From: Artocarpus heterophyllus | Lineage: Eukaryota > Streptophyta > Magnoliopsida > Rosales > Moraceae | Direction: 5' to 3' | DNA length: 64,000 nucleotides | Assembly: GCA_025403435.1 (NCBI GenBank) | Contig: CM046341.1 | Location: forward strand, 9,633,219 to 9,697,218 | In this document: positions 11,952 through 22,606 of the stretch, one piece after another | How positions within the stretch are numbered: position 1 is the first letter of the stretch | Layout: every line of letters begins with the position of its first letter | Translations under genes and position numbers: made by a program | The notes under the pieces: model-generated | Database searches by the model: none | The model's input: only the letters and a program-made list of their open reading frames with translations | Told to the model about the DNA's origin: nothing

Positions 11952-12922
11952 AGGATAAATTACACTGACACCCTTTATGTTTTACATAAATTACAATTAC
12001 ATCCTTTGGACCAAAACAATCATATTGATACCCCTAACTGTTTAAAAAAATTACAAAGCTATTAATTGACCATGAAGGTGACCGTAGGTTGACCGTTAGT
12101 TTTATTCAAAATGCCAAAATTGCCCCTTTACCAATTAAAAAACGTTTCTATTTATTTTTGAAAAAAAATGGATATAAAAATATTAAATATGTTAAAATAA
12201 AAACAATATAATTTTTATAAAAAAATACCTGAGAAAATTTAAAAAAATATCTCCAATTATAAAATTTTATACACCTAAAAAATAAATTAAAAGGTTGCTA
12301 CCAAACTAAACTAAATCATCATAAACAAAATTAAAATCAGTTTCTCTTAAAGAAAATAGATTAAGGATTTCAAAAAAAATTAAAAAAACCCTCTCTCTAT
12401 CTCTCTGTCTCAGTCTCTCTCTCGATCTCTCTCGTTCTTTACGAGTGATGGGGATGCAGACCAGGTGGGCGCTGGGGACGGGGATGGGGATGGTGAGCGA
12501 TGAGCAATGGAGGTGGGGGTGCGATGGGGAAGGATGCGTCGGGCGCTAGTGTGGGGACGTGGGTGTAGGCGTCGGGACTAGAGAAAGAGAGCAGGCTGGC
12601 GGCCGAAGGTTGGGACGAGGGATAGGGGTGGGCTGGCGTGGGGCTGCGGAGGTCGAGAGGGGGCAGCTGAGAAGTTGAGAGAGGAAGGGTGGAGGGTTGA
12701 GGGGTGGGCTTATTTGTGCTTAGTTTACTTAATTTTTTTTTAAACCAATGGCTAGGATTAAATTTTGTAGATCAATGGCCCAGATTAATCGGGGTATTTT
12801 TGTCATTTTACATAAAAATTTAATAGAGTTAAGCTTAATAGGTGTTAATGTGATTAGTTTTGGTCCTAAGATGTGTCATTATAATTTAAGTAAAACACAA
12901 GGGATGTTAGTGCAATTTAATC
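11952..12922. mobile_element. Non-autonomous MULE-like element with GC-rich core
   Basis: The long terminal inverted repeats can be read directly. The 5' end starts AGGATAAATTACACTGACAC and the reverse complement of the 3' end starts GATTAAATTGCACTAACATC, and similarity continues for about 100 bp on each side (both contain GGACCAAAAC). The flanks share a 9-bp word, TTTTTAAAA (11943-11951 and 12923-12931). Long inverted repeats with a 9-bp duplication fit the Mutator-like superfamily. The interior holds a strongly G-rich block at 12440-12716, unlike everything around it. No transposase is seen. The flanks are AT-rich, so the duplication is suggestive only. Confidence 0.7.
12440..12716. other. 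GC-rich insert inside the MULE-like element
   Basis: This is a G-rich segment (runs such as GGGGACGGGGATGGGGATGG) between two AT-rich arms. MULEs often carry captured host fragments, and this may be one. No protein domain could be identified in any frame. Confidence 0.4.
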
Positions 12923-12931
12923 TTTTTAAAA

Positions 12932-13255
12932 ATAAAAATTTAAAAAAATGCGTCGGAGCTTAATTGGCCCCTAGCCTCAATTCACTCCGTGGAAGCCTAA
13001 ATAGCCGACTTTTGTGGAAAATATGTACTCATTTTTCTTTTTAGCCTTTTTCCAAACGTCAACTGATTCCTTTCCGAGTTGATTTTATGGCCTCACAAGA
13101 ATGCTTTTATTTACTTCATGGTACCATCATTTTCCGAATAGAATTTGTCCATTCACTACGTTCACGTCTTTATATAAATAAACGAGAAAACTTTTAATGC
13201 CATTGTCACAGGAGCTTGCTTGACATGCAAGGTACGATGTAACATTCTTCCCTGC
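12932..13255. other. Intergenic, nothing recognised
   Basis: No gene, repeat end or RNA feature seen. Confidence 0.5.
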
Positions 13256-13259
13256 ATAT

Positions 13260-13503
13260 TGTAACATCCAAAAAGTCCCACATCGGCTAGGTAAAGGACC
13301 GAAAAGCAGTACTTAAATCCTGGGCTGCCCACCTCTCAATAAGAGCTCTTTTGGGACGTGACAAGTGGTATCAGAGCGGGGTACTGCCTGCCTGTTGTGT
13401 GGATTCTCCATGGTCCAGTGGGACCCTCAGGGGAGCCGATCCGTGACGGGGGCGTCACGTGATTGGGTGGAGGAGGGTGTAACATCCAAAAAGTGACGTG
13501 ACA
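13260..13503 (+). mobile_element. TRIM retrotransposon with a collapsed 3' LTR
   Basis: Miniature LTR element. The 5' LTR (13260-13363, 104 bp) starts TGTAACATCC and ends GACGTGACA. The primer-binding site TGGTATCAGAGC (13366-13377), complementary to initiator tRNA-Met, follows directly. A purine-rich tract (GAGGAGGG) precedes the 3' LTR at 13478-13503. That copy keeps only its first 17 and last 9 bases (TGTAACATCCAAAAAGT joined to GACGTGACA). The flanking ATAT (13256-13259 and 13504-13507) may be the target duplication. It has no coding capacity; TRIMs depend on other elements for movement. Confidence 0.85.
13366..13377 (+). promoter_or_regulatory. tRNA-Met primer-binding site of the TRIM
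   Basis: TGGTATCAGAGC lies two bases after the 5' LTR, the usual position for priming of minus-strand DNA synthesis. Confidence 0.85.
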
Positions 13504-13507
13504 ATAT

Positions 13508-15012
13508 GCTCTCTTTATGTCTTCTTCATGACTTTTAGCAAAATATATGCTTAAATTGGTCAAGCCAGAAAATTAAAAAGTAGTAGACTTAATTTGAAAA
13601 CTTTTTTTGGAGGTTTCTCTGATAGAAACCAAAAAAAATACACACCGATTGGCATTTATTTTTCAACTATCAGATCTACACGAAGAAAAAAAACCAATTA
13701 TGACTAGGTCTAATAGTTTCAAAACATATACCATCAGTAAGATTCCTATCGGAAAATTCTCCAACCTCTTTGGGGGTAGAAAGTTCAAGTTGGCAACTTG
13801 TTTCTTCCTCTCTGACGTGAAAGTTAAAAAACATGAATGTGAAGCTTAAAGAAGTCGTCCTAAAATCCCCTAGTTACAAGTCATTGCTGAAGTTTCCCAA
13901 CGACATGATAGCCCGGATGTCCTTTTTGTTTCTTTTCATCTCATTTTTCTCCCTTTTTTTTTTTTGCCAGACGAACATATTCACATTGAGCATAATGTTT
14001 GTACTAAATCATGGATCCAGCTTAATCAATTTCTTAACGTAGCGACAGAATCATTAATTACTTCATAATATGTACGGAGACGACATTAAAACATAGGAAA
14101 CTTGTGCAGTAGGACCTTAAAATTTATACACTATTGGCAAGTCGTTTTTCAGATATCATATGTGTATCAAAAATTGTTTGTTCCGCATGCTTTTTTTTAT
14201 TGAAAATTTTTTTTGTTAGAATTTTTTTATTGACGTTATATTGATCGAATCCGATGGTCAAAAATGTACACCACGAGGTATAATGCAGTACTACACAAAG
14301 ATTTTAAATATCCATAAAAAATTAACCGAAAAAATAATTGATATGTGGATTAAAACTGTTTTGTTGTAGTATATAAGAGCTTTATTTTATAGTGATTTTT
14401 TTTTATTATTGCTATAATATGTGAAAAATTTTACACTATTTATAACTTAAAATGTGGTTTAGACCACTTTTATCGAATACCTTTTAAATAAGTTGGACAT
14501 TATCTTATAGGCCCTACTTGGAGAGCGTGTTGCGGTACATCTTGACCATGATTGCTTTGCGTTGGACTTGCTTGCAAAAGGAAACTTGATCGAAGGTCCT
14601 TATTGCCATACGGTGAGTCACATGGTCCAATAAGTTTACACTAATTTTGACCGAAGATACAGAGAAACCCAACTGAAGAAGTTTCAATCATTGATAAGAC
14701 TAATTGCATTATAATATTGCGTGCCACACATGCAACTGCAAGAATCTATAAATAGTTTCCCACTATAAGTTGTGTTTTTCGGCCACAGTTTTAGGAGAGA
14801 GGATTTATATCGGAAAAGTTTCTTGAATTGGAATTGAGTTATTAACATTATTATAAGGTGTTTAGTAACGAGATTTAAACTAAAAAAATTAGTTTTAAAA
14901 TTATAATAGATGAGAATTTTAGTATACTATAGTAGCCTTTTGTTTTATATTATAATATATAAAAGCTTTATATTAGTTATTGGTTTGAACTAGTTTGCCA
15001 CACTTATATATT
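13508..15012. other. Intergenic with hAT-like MITE debris
   Basis: No gene seen. Two stretches (14330-14495 and 14857-14995) share words with the small inverted-repeat family found in MYB intron 1, such as AGAGCTTTA, TATAATATGTGAAA and ACACTATTTATAA. Neither has clean ends. Confidence 0.4.
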
Positions 15013-15433
15013 TAGTCCTTGAATCAACAGGCGTATTGTATCATTTTGGTTTATAAATTTTAATTATAATTTTAATAAATTACTCCTTGAAGTTTTTAAA
15101 TTTTTGTCAATTTTAGAAATTGATATTAAAATTGGAGAATGGCATCTAAAACTTTCAATTCAAAATTTGACAAAAATAGTTATCCTAAATGCAAAATCTT
15201 CTAGTTTTTTATTTTTTAGTTTTTTATATTTACAACAAAGAAAATATTTTACTTTTAATATAACTGTTTCTATAAAAATTTCAATTGTTATGAGATTGGG
15301 ATGTGATTTTTACTGTGAAGTTTTAGAATTATTAAAAACCAAATTAGTTAAAAACAATAAAAGTTCAAGGACTAATTTATCAAAATAAAAAATTTAAAGA
15401 CCAAAATAATACAATGTCATAATTTAGGCACTA
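15013..15433. mobile_element. Non-coding inverted-repeat element (MITE)
   Basis: The terminal inverted repeats are about 90 bp. The left arm reads TAGTCCTTGAATCAACAGGC then TATCATTTTGGTTTATAAAT. The reverse complement of the right arm reads TAGTGCCTAAATTATGACAT then TTATTTTGGTCTTTAAATT. Both continue to (A)TAAATTA(C/G)TCCTTGAA. The AT-rich interior shows no protein. The superfamily is uncertain; MULE-like is possible given arm length. Confidence 0.7.
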
Positions 15434-15874
15434 TCAATATTATTAATAACTCGAAGGAATGTACATTGATTCTACAAGCAAAATGAAATACTTTGGAGTT
15501 AGCACTCAATCACCATTAGAGTAAATTTGATCACTTTAGTTAGAGATGTCAATTTGGGTCTAGTCAAATAGGCCGGTCTGAGACTTGGACTTTTGGCCTG
15601 ACCTAAGATCTTGGGTAGGATAATTTGAGAAAATACAACTTCTGTGGCATTGGTTTTCAATCTTATCACTTCAAAGAAAAAGTTTGAAATATACCACTTT
15701 TAAGATTAGGCAAACAAGGGTTAAATGAGGGTAATTTGACCTTTTTGTTAAAAGAAATAGTACAAATCAAAAGAAGAAAAAATAAGTGATAAAACACTAT
15801 TGTGAAAGTATAGAAGTGCTATATCACCTAATTTAATCTGGGATAGACCTAGTTCTTTGGCCTGAATAAATTGG
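15434..15874. other. Intergenic, old repeat split by a solo LTR
   Basis: Sequence such as GGTCTAGTCAAATAGGCCGG at 15557 and GACCTAGTTCTTTGGCCTGA at 15847 forms imperfect inverted ends. The right end continues after the LTR as GCTAGGCTAGCC. It looks like a small element into which the 15880-18061 LTR inserted. Confidence 0.4.
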
Positions 15875-15879
15875 GCTAG

Positions 15880-18061
15880 TGTAACGCCCCGAAATTTATT
15901 TAGTGTTAATGTAATATAAATGATAAATTAGTGTGCCATAATTAACGTTTTAATATTAATTATATTATTTGGTTAGATTTTGAATTTTTGGTTGTTTTGT
16001 TAAATTGATGCGTTCAAATGATTTCTTATGTTTTAAAATGATGTTTTGAGTTTTAAAACACAACAATTTGTAAAATGTTAAAAATACTCCGTTTTGCAAA
16101 ACCGTGGACGGCACATGGTTTTCGCACAGTAAAACCGCCCACCGATTTTCTCTATTTATTTCCTTCCTCTCTCTCTCCTCTCATTCCCTCCTGTGACTCT
16201 CTCTCGCTCTCTCTCAATTTCTCTCTCGGCAACTCTCTCTCTCTCTACATCTCTCTCAAAAAATTTTTAAACCCCATTTCGAATCCAAGCTTCGGGATAG
16301 CAAGGAGGAGGCTCGGGGACGTGATTTGGCAACCGAGAACTGCGGATTGAAGCTTCGATTCAAGGTTAGTTTTGAAATTTCTAAACTTTTTCTAAAATTT
16401 TCAATTTTGTGCATTTTTGAAAATCTAGGTTTGTTTAAGCTTAGAAAACCGTGGACTTGAGTTAAATGAACTTAGAACAACTAGAATCTAAGCTTAGATT
16501 GAAGAAAAACGAATTGGATTCAAGATTTTTCATTTTTCCTCAATTTTTCCTATTTTTGGATTTTTAGGGATTTTTATGTTTGAATCTTGTTTAAATGAGT
16601 TTTAAAGTGTCTAAATATGTTTTTCTATCATCTATGAATGTTTTTCATGCCTGAGATTTGAGAAAAACAGGTTAGAATCAAGATTTGGGTTTTGGGGAAA
16701 TAGAAACCCGTGGCTGAAATTTCTGGGTTTTTCCCAGTTCGGTAGGCCGAAGTGCGTGTTTGGCAGGCCGAAACAGGGATCGGCAAGCCAGTGTTCTTCA
16801 GTCCGGCAGGCCGAACCCAAAAATAGTTCGGCCTCAGCCGACCGATCTTTGCTTCCAGCAGGCCGAACTGTGCAGTTCGGCCGGCCGAAGCAGGGAGTCC
16901 GACAGGCCGACCGAGGCATGGCAAGTTTTGTGATTTTTACTCGTTTTCACTGTTTTGAACCCTGATTTAGATTTCAACCTTATAGGATGATTTTAAAGGT
17001 ACAAATGGCACACTAGGACATCATGAAATGATTTAGTAACATAGAATGTCTCGAACTAGATATTGATCGACTTAGTTTGTATCTAGGATCGTTCGTGGTT
17101 CCGCGGAGCTAACGTATAGCAGACCGGGATTACGGTATGGGGCACAGGCACGAGTATTGAGGTAGGACTTCTATCCTATTTCTTTGGTAGCCTGATTTTG
17201 AAATGATTTGGCTTTGAAAATGATTTCTATTAAAATGTTTTCAACGATTGTTTGAAAATGGATTTATCGGTTATATTTTAATATACCAGTGATCTGAAAT
17301 GAACTTCATAATGAATGTAATTGATAACACTCGGTAATTGGGTTTTGAATGATAATGATAATAAACACATAGGCATGATGCCATATCAGAGATCGTGTCG
17401 TGTAGAGAGCAACCTTGGGGGCAAGTCCCAAAACCCAGCTGGGCTACTTCGGTAGTGATATCATGGTTTGCTTAGGTAAAAGAAAAATGGTGTTTTTGAT
17501 TATTTGAATAGACTGTTCTAGGTCAGGACGGCTCTACTCAAATTACTTATTATTATTTATTATTAAGGTTACTTTTGAGTACTCCTAAATAATGAAATGT
17601 TCTTTTGAATCAAATCATTTTATAAAACTTAGTCCTACTGAGCCTTTCGCTCACGTTTTATTTGTTTTAAATTTTCCTCCCTCTAGGTGGTTTCCCATTT
17701 AGGTTTGGAGAGGATTCTTCAGACCGAACTCAAGGAGCAATAGGAGGATTGATTTATATTTTGTATTATTTAATCAAGGCATGTAACATTTAACTTTATT
17801 TGTATCTGACTGTGATTGTATTTATGATATTGTTCAGGACCATGTGTGTGCACTAAGTTGTGAGTTGTGGAACCCATACTCGCGGTTTTTATTTAATTAT
17901 TATTATTTGCTTAACGTTTATAAATTCTTTTATAAAAATGTGGTTGAAAATCTTCTTAATTCTCACTTAATTTGATCCTTAAACCATTGGTTTTAATTAA
18001 ATCCTCTTTTAATTAATTTAAATAATCCGTCACGTCACCTCCCGTACTCCGGGGCGTGACA
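15880..18061 (+). mobile_element. Solo LTR, Ty3/gypsy chromovirus type
   Basis: A 2182-bp LTR starts TGTAACGCCCCG and ends GGGGCGTGACA. It is flanked by a perfect 5-bp target duplication GCTAG (15875-15879, 18062-18066). There is no internal region, so it is a solo LTR left by recombination between two LTRs. Order inside: AT-rich start, CT-rich leader (16160-16260), splice-donor-like TTCAAG/GTTAGT (16364/16365), a block of TCGGCAGGCCGA-like motifs (16738-16918), GAGGTAGGACTTCTATCCT (17159-17177) and ACTGAGCCTTTCGCTCAC near the 3' end. The TGTAAC start and CTGAGC..TTCGCTCA motif recur in the other large LTRs here. The Tekay/Del lineage is inferred. Confidence 0.88.
16738..16918. repeat. Array of TCGGCAGGCCGA-like motifs inside the solo LTR
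   Basis: About eight diverged copies of a near-palindrome, TCGGC-AG-GCCGA, fall within 180 bp (for example TTCGGTAGGCCGAAG, GTCCGGCAGGCCGAAC, GTTCGGCCGGCCGAAG). The same motif forms the array at 21799-22185 in a different LTR. Confidence 0.75.
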
Positions 18062-18066
18062 GCTAG

Positions 18067-18339
18067 GCTAGCCAACAAACATAAGTTTTTGGGAGAAAGA
18101 GCCAAATAACACATTTAAGCTAAGAATAAGTAAATAATATCATATATTTAAAAATGTCTAATAAATAAAATATCATGAGAAATTGAGATATATCTTATGA
18201 TAAATTGAGAACAAAGTCCCGAAAATAACCTTACCTCTTTCTTTTGTCCATCTCTCACCCTTTTCCCTCGTTGGCACCAGTGATGGCTGCGAAAACTGTA
18301 TTGATATGCTAATGCTATATTTCTAAGAGACATAAAAAT
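18067..18339. other. Intergenic, nothing recognised
   Basis: Short AT-rich stretch between the solo LTR and the repeat array. Confidence 0.5.
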
Positions 18340-19060
18340 TTATCGATGACGTCACTGGTGACCGGCAATGTCGTCAGTGGCCGAAAAATAATGTATTAAC
18401 ATGTAAATACAAAAATTTACCGGCAATCTCACCAAACTCTAAAAATACCATATTGACATGTAAATAATAGTATTTTATGTAAATACAAAAATTAACCGGT
18501 ATCTTCGTTGGACATCACTGGCACCGCGATGACGTTGGCAGCCATAAAATACAATATTTAGCTATAGATATTGTATTTACATATACATACAAAAATTTAT
18601 TAGAGACTTCGCTAGACCATCGACAGTCAGAAAATATAATATTTATCTGTAAATACTGTGGTTTTGCCGGACATTGCTGACACCTACCATGAACCCGGTA
18701 GCCATAAAATACAATATTTATATGTAAGTATTGTATTTTTATGTAAATACAAAAATTTACTGACGACTTCCCCAAACCACCGAGGACTGAGAAATGCAGT
18801 TTTTGCCTGTAAATATAAAAAATTATAGGTGGCTTCGTCGGTGGCCAAGAAATACTATATTTCCATTGAAATATAGTATTTACATGTGAAAACAAAATTT
18901 TACTAACAACTTCACCGAGCTTGATCGATATTGATAGCATCAAGGGCAACTGAGAAATACAATATTTCTTAATAAATACAAAAGTTAACAACTCTATCAT
19001 TGATGGCCAAAAAATATTGCATTTCCTAGTTGATATGTATTTCGATTAATAATAAATTCC
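18340..19060. repeat. Degenerate tandem repeat array
   Basis: A module recurs about five times in diverged form: a GC-richer word (GACTTC, CACCGA), then a short GCCATAAAATACAATATTTA or GAGAAATACAATATTT block, then TGTAAATACAAAAATTTAC. GCCATAAAATACAATATTTA occurs exactly at 18541 and 18701, a spacing of 160 bp. The AATATTTA and TGTAAATA parts also form short inverted repeats. The minus strand is open over much of the array, but the repeated, low-complexity translation gives no reason to call a gene. Confidence 0.65.
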
Positions 19061-21055
19061 TTCGTATATTTACCAGAATGACAACTACACCGTTCGATGG
19101 CATTACCGTCCAAAAAGTACTAACCATAAATATAACAAAACTTGAATACAAAATACTAGTTCGATACAAAAATAGATCCCCAAACAAAACTTAATTTTAG
19201 TAAGATAAAACAACAACAATAAACAAAGGATTAGATTTCGGATGAGATTGACATCTCAATCATCACGAGCTATGAAGAGGAGAGAGAGAGTAATCAACAC
19301 TCGACAGGCAGACGATCGTCATGGAGGTGGTGGTGTTCGTCAGCAATGGTCGATGATCGGATCTGTGCCATCAAGGATGATGGAGAGAAAATCAAAGAGA
19401 GATTGCAAAGAGAGAGTGAAGAGAGAGGGGATGAGGGAGAAAAATGAAGAAGGAAGATAAAAAGGGGAAAAAATTAGATCTATTTTATGACTTTGAGGGT
19501 ATTATAGGCTATTCATGCTTGCAAAATACTGATTAATTTAAAACATACAATTCATTTCACATTTTCAAAACTTATGAAATAATTTACTAATGGATTAGTA
19601 AAATACGCTGTTTGTTACAATTTTTTTTTCCTTTTTTTAAAAAAAATATTCCCACATGAATTGTTGTTGACGACAACATTTCTAAGCACCGGATGTGTTT
19701 GAATAGATTAAAAAAATGTTATTTTTTTAGCTAAGCCTAATTTATCAATGTCACGCCTGTCAAAATCCAATAAAAGATATCACAGTTAATAAATAAAGTA
19801 TTTAAAGCTGTAGGTAAAAATGCCAAGTTTTAAATATAGTTATTAAAAATCTTACCCTGTATTTTTTTTTAAATGTAAGGTTGCAGGTGAAAATGCCAAG
19901 CTTTAAACATAGTTATTAAAAATCTTACACTATCTTAAAGGAAAAAAAAAAGGCGTTTTAGGCTTTTGTAACTTTAATCTACACTAAAAATTAGTTGAAT
20001 ATAAACGGCCAGGTCCTTGTATAAAATGTGAGAGAAATGAGATGATAGTGTCTTTTTTTATATGGGACTCCTTAAAGTTCTTATTTTGAAATTTTACAAC
20101 AAAGAACATAAAAAATATTTTTCGAAACATGAAGTAAGCAACAATCCGCTCTTGTTCCAACGGTTTGGCATCTCCTTGCTACCTTCCAGATCAAGGGTTT
20201 ATTTCTGCTAGATGTAAAATGTAATTTTTATTTTTTTTTTTTAACGAAGAAGGGTTTTGATTGAACCGACCATCTCAACTACCAAAACTGAAATTGAACC
20301 ATCGACCACCTCAGTTACCAAAACCAAAACAAAACTACCCATAAAAGCCCCTTTTCGGTTTTATATCGGTCGTTGTCGGTAGCTTTCCGTTTTTTGATTA
20401 TTTTTTAAATCCTAACCACAACTTGTATCAGCAGCAAAAAGCCTTCATTCCCTACATTGCCCTTTTCCTAAGAAACAGTGAGTCACAGAAAGTAGTGCGA
20501 CCAAACAATTTGGGGGAATTCTCCATTGCTCTCATTGGCAAGGGATGATAGAGGTATCTTCTAAACCGTATGATTGACATCAAACGGATATGAGGAGTGG
20601 AGTGACTGCACTTCTTTTACAGCAGCTTCTCTGCTTCAATAGAAATTGATGATGCCTTGTAGCCCTCATGATTCATTATTGGTGGGAGAATGAAGCTCAC
20701 TAAATCGCCGTGAAATAGGCTCATGCCTCATGGTGAGTTTTATTTCTTTGGGTATGATCATTTGGATGGAATGATGAGAAACTGGCCTTTGTTACTTGTA
20801 AGTGACAAGAATATATCTGCGCTTTTTCGTTTAAGTTTCATGGGGATTATCAAGATCGATAACACCGTCTGCTTGACAAACTTTGCTAAACCAAGCACAC
20901 TACAAATCTAACTTGTTCCCTGCTATCCCTTTACTCAGGGAGATGGCCAATACACATTGCATAATAAAATCCTGAGACTTTATTTTTTTTGCAACTTTCT
21001 TCTAATTTCAAATTGTCCCCACTTTAGTACCTTTTTTTTAATAAGCAACACTAGT
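19061..21055. other. Intergenic, nothing clearly recognised
   Basis: A purine-rich stretch (GAGAGAGAG words) lies at 19270-19450. A repeat-like patch at 20250-20380 contains ACCGACCATCTCAACTACC and CATCGACCACCTCAGTTACC. A less AT-rich stretch at 20440-20940 has no identifiable protein. A near-duplicate pair occurs at 19800-19940 (GTAAAAATGCCAAGTTTTAA and GTGAAAATGCCAAGCTTTAA, each followed by ATAGTTATTAAAAATCTTAC). Confidence 0.5.
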
Positions 21056-21060
21056 TCTTT

Positions 21061-22601
21061 TGTTATCCCAAGAATAACTACCCAAGAGAGGGGTGAATTG
21101 GGTTTTCGAAACTTTTACAATTATTGGAAATTTTCTAAAGGAAAATGCTTAAGAAGTAAATATGAGAATGAGATAATACGAGCACAATCAAGCAACAATT
21201 AAGCAGCAATAAAGTGAAGAGTAAGGAGAAGAAATGCAAACGCTATTTATAGTGATTCGGCCAATATGCCTACGTTCACTGTCGCCAAGCTAAACTCCTT
21301 TGCTTGACCTCTTGCGCTAATAGACCGTCTTTTCGGCATGATCACTCATTTATACAACCGGTGACTTGCTCAACCCGAGGCTCACCACACCTTCTTACAA
21401 AGTGACAATTTTCCCAGAGATTGTCTAACCAAGAATTCTCCAAATTTACAAGGCTTTGGAAACCAACAATGAAAATAATGTAGTTGTAATTTTGGTACAC
21501 TCACAAGATATACACTCCAAAACAGAAAGAGATTAAAATAAAAACTGTGGTATGTGTTTGGAGGTGTGAGTAATTCTCAATTAGAGTATGAAACAATTTT
21601 GGTGTGTAATGAATGCTTGAGAAGAACAATGTAGAATAATGTCAAATTTCATTTGTGTTCATTCATCATTTATTGCACATTGAATGGATAGGTATATATA
21701 GCTTCCTAGTGCTTAGAAACATCTGAACAAATCAATTTTGAGTCAAACTAGCCGTTGCAAATGGAGCTCCAACGGTCAGAAAACTAGCCGTTACAAATAG
21801 TTCGACAGGCCGGAAGTAAAGATCGGCAGGCCGAAGAATGAGGCGCTAAAAATTAATTTCTCAACGGTCACCAGATCGGCAGGCCGGTTCATAGTTCGGC
21901 AGGCCGAAATTTGAACCATCAGCAAGCCGAAAGTTGAGTTCGGCAGGCCGCTAAAGCTTATGCAGAAACGGGTTTTGAAAACCCTCAGATCGGCAGGTCG
22001 AAGCAAGGAGTTCGGCAGGCCGATCTCCATAACTTCGGCAGGTCGAAGATGCCTTCGGCAGGCCGGCAGAGCCTTTACAGCGAGGGGTTAAAAAAATCCC
22101 CAGATCGGCAGGCCGAAGCAGGATTTCGGCAGTCCGATCACCTTCGGCAGGCCGACCAAATTTGGTCGGCAGGCCGATCTGCCTTAGGCCAATATGCTTA
22201 TGTGACCTAATTTTGAAACCTGTTTTATATCAACATATTTAAGCACTTCTAAAACAGTTTAAATCATAATATTCACATGCAATATGAATTCAAAAATAAC
22301 ATTAAATGCAAGTATGCAATGTGAGTGTGTGCTCTTGAGCTTTCTTTTGATCATTCAATTTGAGAATTGCTCACTTACAATTATAGACTTTAGAATAAAA
22401 ACTTGTAATCTTCAAGTCCTTGTGAGTTCCCTTTCAAAAGACTTTTTCCACAAGCTTTCTTGAACTGTCTTCACTTGATTTCTTGAAACGTAAGCTTAGA
22501 GGCACTCAGGATAATTATTTGTTTAAAAGAATATTTTACACATATAATAAAAATTGTATTTGTTATCATCAAAAAAGCTTTGTGAAACCTTGGAGCCAAC
22601 A
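21061..22601 (+). mobile_element. Solo LTR, probably Ty1/copia SIRE-like
   Basis: A 1541-bp unit begins TGTTATCCCAAGAATAACT and ends TTGGAGCCAACA. It lies between perfect 5-bp duplications TCTTT (21056-21060 and 22602-22606). An early AAGAGAGGGGTGAATTGGG and a late TATCATCAAAA...CCAACA are, from memory, typical of SIRE/Maximus-type LTRs; the lineage is inference. The middle carries the TCGGCAGGCCGA motif array. There is no internal domain, so it is a solo LTR. Confidence 0.82.
21799..22185. repeat. Array of near-palindromic TCGGCAGGCCGA motifs
   Basis: Nine exact copies of CGGCAGGCCG plus about five variants occur in 390 bp, at irregular spacing and usually as TTCGGCAGGCCG or GATCGGCAGGCCG. 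Each motif is TCGGC and GCCGA (reverse complements) around a 2-bp AG spacer. A perfect 20-bp palindrome lies at 22151-22170. Confidence 0.9.
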
Positions 22602-22606
22602 TCTTT

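Noticed and set aside
16628..16965. Open stretches around the TCGGCAGGCCGA motifs (three frames)
   Set aside because: Absence of stops follows from the GC-rich motif array; the translations are repetitive.
18515..19000. 161-codon minus-strand open frame
   Set aside because: It is made of repeated modules in a degenerate tandem array, with no recognisable domain.
21799..22185. CRISPR-like array
   Set aside because: Repeats are short, irregularly spaced, inside a plant LTR, and spacers are not unique units of constant length.
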